Assembly: GCF_001435195.1 (NCBI RefSeq) | Contig: NZ_AZFQ01000053.1 | Location: 27,849 to 77,217 of the forward strand | Source: Liquorilactobacillus satsumensis DSM 16230 = JCM 12392 | Lineage (GTDB): Bacteria > Bacillota > Bacilli > Lactobacillales > Lactobacillaceae | DNA length: 49,369 nt | Direction of reading: 5' to 3' | Shown: in pieces, positions 42,929 to 49,369 of the stretch | How positions within the stretch are numbered: the first letter of the stretch is position 1 | Layout of the letters: each line of letters starts with the position of its first letter | The notes under the pieces: model-generated | What the model was told of the DNA's origin: nothing | Database searches by the model: none | The model's input: the letters and a program-made list of their open reading frames with translations, nothing else | Made by a program: the position numbers and the translations under genes

Positions 42929-44215
42929 TTACCAAATTCCCACTGTTGGTCCCACCATATAAACTCCAAAGGCCATCACAAGGAGACAAAGAAACGTTAC
43001 GATCCACTTATAGCAGCCGTGCATGCGATACTCTTTTGGCAATACTTTAGCCTCCAATGCAAGTAAGAATCCCAGAACAATTGGCAACAAAAGTGCGTTC
43101 ATAACTTCAACTGCAATTGCAATATTGACTAAATCAAAATTGGCTAACACCAAAATTGCACCAATTACATGCGCCAAAGTATACATAGCATAAAACCCGC
43201 TATTTTTACGACTTAAGGGCTCATTTAAACTATGCTTCCAATTTAAAACCTCAGTGATTCCCCAAGTACCAGCTAATGCCACTACCAAAGCAGCCACTAG
43301 CGCCCCACCTAAAATACTGGCACCAATCAGCAAATTAGCAGCTGTTCCTCCAATAAAAGGAGTCAATGCACCTGCCAGATCCCCAACCGTATTTAAAGAC
43401 TTCGGATTTGTTGTATTTCCAACCGTGGCCGCAAAAGCGATCACAAAAATTAACATAATTCCCTGTGTAATAAAAGTTCCAACCAACGTGTCACGCCGTT
43501 CCTGTGGGATTGCATTCGTACTTAATTTTTTATCAACTACCGCCCCTTGCTGATAAAAAATCATCCAGGGCATAATAACAGCACCAACATTGGCAGCTAC
43601 TAAGTATATGTAAGAAGAATGTCTCCATGGAATTGTCACTAATCCTTGTGCCATTTGAGCGATATTCGGTCGAATCATTATCACAGCGATGATAAACGCT
43701 AGTTCAGCTAATCCGAGCGCAACCCCGATTCGTTCAACCCGTCGGTAACTTCCGCTAAAAGCAATCCCAACTAACAGAAATGTTGCTAAAGGTACTGTAA
43801 TCCATTTAGAAATTCCAAAAAGTTCACCGACTCCTGCAACCCCCACAAACTCAGTCAACAAAGCTCCAATCGCAGAAACTGCCAACGTTCCTGCTGAAAG
43901 CCACGCCCAACCAGTTCCAAAATTTTCGCGGATTAATTCACCATGTCCTTTGCGGGTCACAATGCCCAAACGAACTGTCATTTCTTGAGCCATATAGAGA
44001 ATTGGAATTAACAATAATTGGGGCAAGAGCATTGTATACCCCCACTGCGTTCCTGACTGTGCTGCTGTAATCAGGCAACCTGCGTCAGTATCTGCTAACA
44101 TAACGATCAATCCCGGACCCCAAATTTTCAACCAGCGATATTTGGCGTGTTTTTTCTCTGCTGACGGTAATACCTGTGCGGACTTCTTGATTCCATGAGT
44201 GACATTTGACTGCAT
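42929..44215 (-). CDS. Nramp-superfamily metal transporter with atypical metal-site motifs
   Basis: About 428 residues with 11 predicted helices. The overall plan (GPGLIVMLADTDAGC at helix 1; YLAQEMTVRLGIVTRKGHGELI-like YMAQEMTVRLG; ANVGAVIMPWMIFYQQ at helix 6) is Nramp-like. However, the helix 1 DPGN motif of Mn/Fe transporters is replaced by DTDAG, and the helix 6 MPHN motif reads MPWM. Altered motifs mark Nramp-related proteins with other substrates, Mg2+ among them; I leave the ion open. ATG 44213-44215 has GGAG nine bases upstream; an ATG five codons earlier lacks a clear site. Divergent from nrdD. Confidence 0.85.
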   Translation of the reverse strand: MQSNVTHGIKKSAQVLPSAEKKHAKYRWLKIWGPGLIVMLADTDAGCLITAAQSGTQWGYTMLLPQLLLIPILYMAQEMTVRLGIVTRKGHGELIRENFGTGWAWLSAGTLAVSAIGALLTEFVGVAGVGELFGISKWITVPLATFLLVGIAFSGSYRRVERIGVALGLAELAFIIAVIMIRPNIAQMAQGLVTIPWRHSSYIYLVAANVGAVIMPWMIFYQQGAVVDKKLSTNAIPQERRDTLVGTFITQGIMLIFVIAFAATVGNTTNPKSLNTVGDLAGALTPFIGGTAANLLIGASILGGALVAALVVALAGTWGITEVLNWKHSLNEPLSRKNSGFYAMYTLAHVIGAILVLANFDLVNIAIAVEVMNALLLPIVLGFLLALEAKVLPKEYRMHGCYKWIVTFLCLLVMAFGVYMVGPTVGIW

Positions 44216-44289
44216 TTTGACCAACTCCATTAACTGACTTATTTAATTGAATATCTTAGCAGGAATTGGGGCAGTTTTAAAGTCCAATC

Positions 44290-44332
44290 ACAATATATAG
44301 TAAATAAAATGATATCGTGTACAACATATGGT
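44290..44332 (+). promoter_or_regulatory. Tandem NrdR boxes
   Basis: ACAATATATAGT (44290-44301) and ACAACATATGGT (44321-44332) resemble the NrdR consensus (acaCwAtATaTwGtgt) and lie exactly 31 bp apart, three helical turns, the spacing usual for paired NrdR sites. The second box runs into the -35 element, consistent with repression of nrdD by NrdR. Confidence 0.75.
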
Positions 44333-44359
44333 TGACGAACGCCGCAAAATAATTAGAAT
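44332..44359 (+). promoter_or_regulatory. Promoter of nrdD
   Basis: TTGACG (44332-44337) and TAGAAT (44354-44359), 16-bp spacer, with the -35 overlapped by the second NrdR box. Confidence 0.65.
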
Positions 44360-44389
44360 AGAAGTTGAAATCATATTGGAGTGATAACT

Positions 44390-46579
44390 ATGAACGAGAT
44401 CAAAACAGCGCCCACAGCCCGTCTTAACCGCACACTTTCGACTACACTGGCGGTCATTAAAGCCGATGGTGAACACAGCAAATTTTATGCTTATAAAATC
44501 AGTTTGGTTCTCCAGGCCTTAACGCCTGATATTCATTTAAGGGCTCAATTAGAAGCGCAAATTTTCAATGAGATCACTAATTATACACACGAAATCAAAA
44601 CCAGCAAAATTCGGGAAATTATTGTCACAGCCTTATTAGATACTGGACACTCCGAACTTGCCACAGCTTATAACGACTATCGTCAAAAAGATTTAGAACG
44701 CTGGGAAACTGCCACAAATCCGCAAGTCAAATTAGCGCAGCTTTTTGGCAGCAAAGATAAAATTGTGCATGAGAATGCTAACAAGGACAGTGAACTTTTT
44801 AGCACACAACGGGATTTGACTGCTGGAATGGTTGGCAAATCATTAGGCTTGAAAATGATGCCCGAAACAGTTGCCAAAGCACATTTACGTGGTGAAATTC
44901 ATTACCATGATCTGGATTACTCACCCTTGACCGAGATGACAAATTGCTGCCTGATTGACTTTAAAGGGATGCTTAGAGATGGCTTTAAAATTGGCAATGC
45001 TAACGTGGAGTCACCCAAATCGATTCAAACTGCCACTGCGCAGATGTCGCAAATTATTGCAAACGTTGCTTCTAGTCAATATGGCGGCTGTTCTTCTGAT
45101 CGCACTGATGAATTACTTGCACCATATGCGCTGCTTAATTATCGGAAACATTTGCGCGCTGCTGAAAAGTGGTGCCTTCCTGAAAAAAGATTAAGCTATG
45201 CCCAAGAAAAAACTAAAAAAGATATCTATGATGCCATGCAGGCCTTAGAATACGAAATTAATACCTTATTTTCTTCAAATGGTCAGACGCCCTTTACTAC
45301 AGTAGGCTTTGGGCTGGGAACTTCTTGGATTGAGCGTGAAATTCAAAAAGCAATTTTAAAAATCAGAATTAAAGGTCTCGGTCAACAACATCGAACAGCT
45401 ATTTTTCCTAAACTCGTGTTCACACTCAAACGCGGATTGAATTTAAAGCCGGGTGATCCTAATTATGACGTTAAACAATTAGCCGTGGAATGTGCTACTA
45501 AACGGATGTATCCAGATATCCTAATGTACGATAAGATTAAAGAACTCACTGGTAGTTTCAAGGTACCAATGGGCTGCCGCAGCTTTTTGCAGGGCTGGAA
45601 AGACGAACATGGTCAGGAAGTTAACTCTGGACGCATGAATCTCGGAGTTGTCACGCTTAACTTACCCCGCATCGCGCTCCAGGCTCAAGGTAATCAACAA
45701 CTCTTCTGGGAGATTCTCAGTGAGCGTTTGGAAGTTGCCAAAAAAGGATTATTGAATAAAATTGCCCGCTGTAAACAGGCCCAGCCGCAAAATGCGCCAA
45801 TCTTATATGAATATGGTGCATTTGGAAAACGGCTGAAAGAAAACGAGGATGTCGATCAGTTATTCAAACACCGCCGAGCAACTGTTTCCCTAGGTTATAT
45901 TGGTCTCTATGAAGTCGGAACAGTTTTCTATGGTCCCCGCTGGGAACATAACAAAAAGGCACATGACTTCACCGTTGCGATTGTAAAGTGTTTGCATGAT
46001 CACTGTGTTACCTGGGAAAAACAATATGACTATCACTTTAGTGTCTACTCAACCCCAGCAGAGTCTTTAACCGACACCTTTTGTGCCTTAGATACCGCAA
46101 AATTTGGCAAAATCAAGGACATTACGGCTAAGGAATACTACACAAACAGTTTTCATTATGATGTTCGCAAACATCCAACTCCTTTTGAAAAACTTACTTT
46201 TGAAGAAGATTATCCTAAATACGCCTCTGGTGGTTTCATTCATTACTGTGAATATCCTAATCTAAAACAAAACCCTAAAGCTTTGGAAGATGTTTGGGAT
46301 TGGGCTTATGATCACGTGGGCTACCTCGGAACCAACACTCCGATTGATCATTGCTACCAATGTGGCTTCAGCGGTGATTTCAAACCCACGGCTCGCGGCT
46401 TCGAATGTCCAACCTGTGGCAACCGTGATCCGAAAACCTGTGATGTTGTCAAAAGAACCTGTGGTTATCTAGGAAATCCACAACAGCGTCCAATGGTGCA
46501 TGGCAGACATAAAGAAATTACTGCGCGTGTTAAAAATATGCGGCCTGGTCAAATCAGGGCTGAATCAAAGCATGAATAG
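44390..46579 (+). CDS. nrdD: Anaerobic ribonucleoside-triphosphate reductase, catalytic subunit
   Basis: 729 residues, class III enzyme making dNTPs anaerobically with a glycyl radical. Residues near the N-terminus form an ATP-cone (TLAVIKADGEHSKFYAYKI onwards). The core shows EIHYHDLDYSPLTEMTNCCLIDF and MNLGVVTLNLPRIA. The C-terminal zinc site has C-x2-C in HCYQCGFSGDF and CPTCGNRD, and the radical glycine is in RTCGYLG, about residue 690. TTGGAG is eight bases before the ATG. The activase gene nrdG, normally adjacent, is absent; a bidirectional terminator follows. nrdG must therefore lie elsewhere if the enzyme is active. Confidence 0.97.
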   Translation: MNEIKTAPTARLNRTLSTTLAVIKADGEHSKFYAYKISLVLQALTPDIHLRAQLEAQIFNEITNYTHEIKTSKIREIIVTALLDTGHSELATAYNDYRQKDLERWETATNPQVKLAQLFGSKDKIVHENANKDSELFSTQRDLTAGMVGKSLGLKMMPETVAKAHLRGEIHYHDLDYSPLTEMTNCCLIDFKGMLRDGFKIGNANVESPKSIQTATAQMSQIIANVASSQYGGCSSDRTDELLAPYALLNYRKHLRAAEKWCLPEKRLSYAQEKTKKDIYDAMQALEYEINTLFSSNGQTPFTTVGFGLGTSWIEREIQKAILKIRIKGLGQQHRTAIFPKLVFTLKRGLNLKPGDPNYDVKQLAVECATKRMYPDILMYDKIKELTGSFKVPMGCRSFLQGWKDEHGQEVNSGRMNLGVVTLNLPRIALQAQGNQQLFWEILSERLEVAKKGLLNKIARCKQAQPQNAPILYEYGAFGKRLKENEDVDQLFKHRRATVSLGYIGLYEVGTVFYGPRWEHNKKAHDFTVAIVKCLHDHCVTWEKQYDYHFSVYSTPAESLTDTFCALDTAKFGKIKDITAKEYYTNSFHYDVRKHPTPFEKLTFEEDYPKYASGGFIHYCEYPNLKQNPKALEDVWDWAYDHVGYLGTNTPIDHCYQCGFSGDFKPTARGFECPTCGNRDPKTCDVVKRTCGYLGNPQQRPMVHGRHKEITARVKNMRPGQIRAESKHE

Positions 46580-46698
46580 CTCCTGATGCTTGAAGCCGCT
46601 CTCAAAAAGTTACACAAGTAATGGTCAAATTATTAGAAAAACGCTCCCTAGTAATCACTCCAATGTATGAATCTGCGTTCTACTTCACTAAATATCAT

Positions 46699-46730
46699 AA
46701 AAAAGAGGCTATTATACAAGCCTCTTTTTT
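46699..46730. terminator. Bidirectional terminator after nrdD
   Basis: AAAAGAGGCT (46701-46710) pairs with AGCCTCTTTT (46719-46728) around an 8-base loop; A-tracts before and T-tracts after make it functional on both strands. The other 200 bases of 46580-46836 show nothing. Confidence 0.85.
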
Positions 46731-46836
46731 TGATATTATTTTAATTAGTTCACCCTGAATTTTTCAAAAAAGTTACTGTTAAAACATACTGATTCAAACT
46801 AAAAATAGCCTACATTAATCAAAAATCAGCTTTGTC

Positions 46837-47301
46837 TTACTTCTCCAAATTATTTTTTTGCGCAACCAACTGATTGAGTTCAAAAATTGCATTTTTAGCG
46901 GCTAACATAAAGACACACCACATTATAAGATAGACACCGCTAAAGATTAATGTGTAACCGCCTAACCACGCTGCATTTAACGGAAACCATCCCGCCAAAA
47001 TTGCAAGGGGGGTAAATCCAACGTAACTGACACAAAAATGAATAGTGGTCTGCCGTGTAACACTCCAGCGTTCTTTTTCAAAAATTAAACTCGAAACACT
47101 AAATACAATTCCCATTCCGGCCCATAGCAAGGCTGAAGCGGCCGTTGCCATCGTATTAGATGAAAAGTAACTCACAAAAGTTGGCGCCGAAGGAACAAAA
47201 TTATTAGTCCGATAAATAAACGAAAAGATGAGCGCTATCATGAACCCGATAAAAACTCCAGTAGGAATTCCTACCAAGGTGTACTTAATTATTTTTTTCA
47301 T
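46837..47301 (-). CDS. DUF3021 family membrane protein (LytTR-system partner)
   Basis: 154 residues with four predicted helices: GIPTGVFIGFMIALIFSFIY, ASALLWAGMGIVFSVSSLIF, FVSYVGFTPLAILAGWF and GGYTLIFSGVYLIMWCVFML. The first loop is external. Its ATG overlaps the LytTR stop by 4 bp, so the two are translationally coupled. Such LytTR plus membrane-protein pairs (e.g. BrsRM and HdrRM in Streptococcus mutans) work as regulator and membrane inhibitor; a similar role is inferred here. Confidence 0.82.
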   Translation of the reverse strand: MKKIIKYTLVGIPTGVFIGFMIALIFSFIYRTNNFVPSAPTFVSYFSSNTMATAASALLWAGMGIVFSVSSLIFEKERWSVTRQTTIHFCVSYVGFTPLAILAGWFPLNAAWLGGYTLIFSGVYLIMWCVFMLAAKNAIFELNQLVAQKNNLEK

Positions 47302-47741
47302 TTTAACAAAGCCCTCCTAATTTTTTGAGTGTATCTTCTTGAAGTATACGTCTGTCTCCCGTTGATTAAGTTAACTTGATAAATCCCAGTTTTGCTCAAC
47401 GAAAAATCTTTGATTTGAGCAATACTCACAATTTCCGCGCTTGACACTTGAATGAATAATTCCGCCGGTAATAATTCGATTAGTTCATAAATCCTTTCCT
47501 TCAACCGATAAACACCCGTTTCCGTTTCACAAACTATCTTCTTTCCAGCAGTATGCACACTTACAATTTGATAGAACGGAATTGCTTTACGACGACCATT
47601 TTGATAACCCACCACGGTTTTGTCGTTCACTAAGCGATCAAGCACCCCAGCCAATGTAATTAATTCATCTGTCTTTTGTTTGGCGTTAATTGCAATAAAG
47701 GGAGCTACACATTCTTTTAATAGATTAAACCGTATCAGCAT
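47298..47741 (-). CDS. LytTR-domain DNA-binding regulator
   Basis: About 147 residues. The C-terminal ~95 residues form a LytTR domain: AIPFYQIVSVHTAGKKIVCETETGVYRLKERIYELIELLPAELFIQVSSAEIVSIAQIKDFS, with the usual Y/F-R-C-end residues in QTYTSRRYTQKIR. It lacks a receiver domain, as do the regulators of LytTR regulatory systems. AAGGAGGG is placed for ATG 47739-47741; eleven upstream codons are rejected. Paired LytTR-type boxes lie about 60-90 bp upstream, suggesting autoregulation, with cfa as a possible divergent target. Confidence 0.88.
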   Translation of the reverse strand: MLIRFNLLKECVAPFIAINAKQKTDELITLAGVLDRLVNDKTVVGYQNGRRKAIPFYQIVSVHTAGKKIVCETETGVYRLKERIYELIELLPAELFIQVSSAEIVSIAQIKDFSLSKTGIYQVNLINGRQTYTSRRYTQKIRRALLK

Positions 47742-47801
47742 TTTCTTCCCTCCTTTCAAATTTAGCTTAAACAAATTTCTTAATCAGAACTATCTTTCAT
47801 G

Positions 47802-47832
47802 CCTAATTGGTCATTTTTCAGTCATAATCGGT
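47802..47832 (-). promoter_or_regulatory. Candidate LytTR direct-repeat operator
   Basis: On the minus strand ACCGATTATG (47823-47832) and ACCAATTAGG (47802-47811) are direct repeats 21 bp start to start, two helical turns, the arrangement bound by LytTR dimers such as ComE and AgrA. It lies between the divergent lytTR and cfa genes. The remainder of 47742-48053 includes a TATAAT near 47937 that may serve cfa. Confidence 0.6.
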
Positions 47833-48053
47833 TAATGCCACTTCTAAAATTTATTCCAAGTCACATTTTAAGTGCAGATTTAAAAAAAGCATGCGCTTAC
47901 TTGGATTTATTGATTTTAAAGTGCTTTTCGTTGGTTTATAATAAAAATAATTGGTATGTTAGATTCTGGCTTCAACTACGAAAACAACACACGCACTGAA
48001 GCAGATTTCCAAAAAGTAGGATATTCAGTCTTGAATCAGGGGGGTTCTTTTCA

Positions 48054-49235
48054 ATGTTGGAAAAAACAGTGTATCGCCAGTTACTAAGTAGAGCCTTTGA
48101 TATTCCCATCAAAGTTACTTATTGGGACGGCAAAACAGAGTCATATGGAACTGGTACACCTGAGGTTAAAATTAACCTCAAACAAGAAATTCCTTTAAAA
48201 GCCATGACATCACAACCAACACTTGTTCTTGGTGAAGCATACATGAACGGTGTTATTGATGTGATCGGAAACTTACAGGAATTAATCGCGTCTGCTTATC
48301 GCCAAGCAGGAAGTTTCTTAACTAATAATCCATTTTTAAAACACTTGCCTAAGATCTCTCATTCAGAAAAAGAGAGTAAACAAGATGTCCAACATCATTA
48401 TGATATTGGTAATGACTTCTATCAGCTTTGGTTAGGTAAAACAATGACTTATTCTTGCGCCTATTTTGAGCATCCGGATGATTCGCTAGATCAAGCTCAG
48501 CTGAATAAGGTCAGACATATTCTAAACAAATTGAAACCTGAACCCGGCAAAAAACTGCTAGACATTGGCAGTGGTTGGGGAACACTTCTCTTTGTAGCTG
48601 CAGAGGAATTCGGTTTAGAGGCAACTGGTGTCACCTTAAGTAAGGAACAATATCAGTATACGCAGCAAAAGATTAAAGAAAAAGGGCTTGCTGGTAAAGT
48701 TACAGTTTTGTTGACGGACTACCGTGAAATCAAAAAAACTTATGATTATGTAACTTCTGTAGGAATGTTCGAACACGTCGGTCAGGAAAACCTGGCGCTG
48801 TATTTCAAAAAAGTGCAGGAAGTGCTTGTACCTAACGGACGTGCCTTGATTCATGGGATCACTGGTCAGCATCAAGGTGCTGGGGTTGATCCCTTCATCA
48901 ATCAGTACATCTTTCCGGGAGGTTATATCCCAAATGTAGCTGAAAACCTGACACATATTATGAATGCCAACCTGCAACTGGCTGACTTGGAACCGTTACG
49001 CAGACATTATCAAAAGACGCTTGAAATCTGGTACACCAACTACACGGCAGTCATTGATCAGGTTCAAGAAAAATATGGCGAACCCTTTGCAAGAATGTGG
49101 TCCTTGTATTTGCAAGCCTGTGCTGCTTCTTTTGAGGCTGGCAATATTGATGTCATGCAATATCTGCTTACTAAAGCACCCAGTGGAACAGGACTGCCAT
49201 TGACTCGTAAATATATGTATCAACTTGAAGATTAG
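48054..49235 (+). CDS. cfa: Cyclopropane-fatty-acyl-phospholipid synthase
   Basis: 393 residues, SAM-dependent methylene transfer to unsaturated acyl chains in membrane phospholipids, conferring acid tolerance. The N-terminal lipid-binding part (to about residue 105) precedes DVQHHYDIGNDFYQLWLGKTMTYSCAYFE, the SAM loop LLDIGSGWGTLLF (168-180) and YDYVTSVGMFEHVG; the C-terminus has YIFPGGYIPN and RRHYQKTLEIWY. Slightly basic and full length. AGGGGGGT precedes the ATG. Divergent from lytTR; a partial MITE-like repeat follows. Confidence 0.96.
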   Translation: MLEKTVYRQLLSRAFDIPIKVTYWDGKTESYGTGTPEVKINLKQEIPLKAMTSQPTLVLGEAYMNGVIDVIGNLQELIASAYRQAGSFLTNNPFLKHLPKISHSEKESKQDVQHHYDIGNDFYQLWLGKTMTYSCAYFEHPDDSLDQAQLNKVRHILNKLKPEPGKKLLDIGSGWGTLLFVAAEEFGLEATGVTLSKEQYQYTQQKIKEKGLAGKVTVLLTDYREIKKTYDYVTSVGMFEHVGQENLALYFKKVQEVLVPNGRALIHGITGQHQGAGVDPFINQYIFPGGYIPNVAENLTHIMNANLQLADLEPLRRHYQKTLEIWYTNYTAVIDQVQEKYGEPFARMWSLYLQACAASFEAGNIDVMQYLLTKAPSGTGLPLTRKYMYQLED

Positions 49236-49292
49236 TCAAGCTGCTAAAGTTGCTTACTAGTATTCCATTGTTTTTAATTCGAAAATCATAAA

Positions 49293-49369
49293 GAGAGTGT
49301 GACATAAGTCGGTAAAATTTGAGTGCTAACTCGAAATTACGAACATCGCGAGTACTTTGCTATGAGTAA
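49293..49369. repeat. MITE-like element, cut by the window end
   Basis: Starts GAGAGTGTGACATAAGTCGG and continues through CTCGAAATTACGAACATCGC to GCTATGAGTAA at the last base, matching the reverse complement of 2875-2952. Since it continues further inwards than the copy at 42843, it may be a full-length copy beyond the window. Confidence 0.75.

Overview
The window reads as a chromosomal segment of a low-GC Gram-positive lactic acid bacterium, most probably a member of the Lactobacillaceae. The basis is the AT-rich sequence, strong AGGAGG-type ribosome binding sites, four T-box leaders, a fermentative and anaerobic gene set (class III ribonucleotide reductase, D-2-hydroxyacid dehydrogenase, cyclopropane fatty acid synthase), and protein-level resemblance. 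The genus is not certain. No rRNA, tRNA, CRISPR array, transposase or phage gene was seen.

Layout. 1-5.6 kb: 3-methyladenine DNA glycosylase, a strong promoter driving what looks like a structured non-coding RNA, a drug-type MFS exporter with a 9-codon upstream ORF, then HIT protein, glyA and a HAD phosphatase. 5.8-14.7 kb: a tightly packed nine-gene minus-strand operon behind a T-box whose specifier reads ATG (Met). It carries an Ldh2-type dehydrogenase broken by one in-frame TAG, O-acetylhomoserine sulfhydrylase, an M20 N-acyl-amino-acid hydrolase, an aminotransferase, a D-2-hydroxyacid dehydrogenase, a GNAT and an amino-acid ABC importer. 14.7-16.2 kb: a cystathionine synthase/lyase gene with its own T-box. 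16.4-19.1 kb: a P2-type cation ATPase. 19.1-20.9 kb: brnQ behind an Ile (ATC) T-box, with a 15-codon upstream ORF overlapping the possible GTG start. 21.0-23.0 kb: an oligopeptide-binding lipoprotein gene behind what looks like a leader-peptide attenuator rich in Ile/Leu/Val codons. 23-27.4 kb: DegV, a P-loop kinase, a small membrane protein, a dead MFS remnant, and a MerR/SDR pair sharing a 19-bp-spacer promoter. 27.5-30.9 kb: a YdiB-like shikimate/quinate dehydrogenase, type I dehydroquinase (aroD) and an MFS transporter preceded by a second leader peptide, this one packed with Tyr/Trp/Phe codons. 31-33 kb: YeiH and LysR. 33.5-38.4 kb: trpDCFBA behind a Trp T-box, lacking trpEG. 38.4-42.8 kb: FMN reductase, MFS and a fumarate-reductase-like flavoprotein, with a divergent AraC regulator. 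42.9-49.2 kb: an atypical Nramp-type transporter, nrdD with paired NrdR boxes, a LytTR/DUF3021 pair and cfa.

Theme. The window is dominated by RNA-level sensing of amino-acid supply: T-boxes for Met, probably Met or Cys, Ile and Trp, plus two apparent ribosome-stalling attenuators (aromatic and branched-chain) for transporters. Uptake, salvage and synthesis genes for sulfur, branched-chain and aromatic amino acids would thus respond to starvation for the matching residue.

Two families of non-coding repeats sit almost only where two genes converge: a MITE-like 177-bp element with terminal inverted repeats, and modular roughly 120-bp hairpin units (starting GAAGTGC, ending GCACGTT) in short tandem arrays of three subtypes. 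They probably act as bidirectional 3'-end structures. All functional statements about attenuators, ncRNA and repeats are inference from base pairing read by eye; no folding or database search was run.
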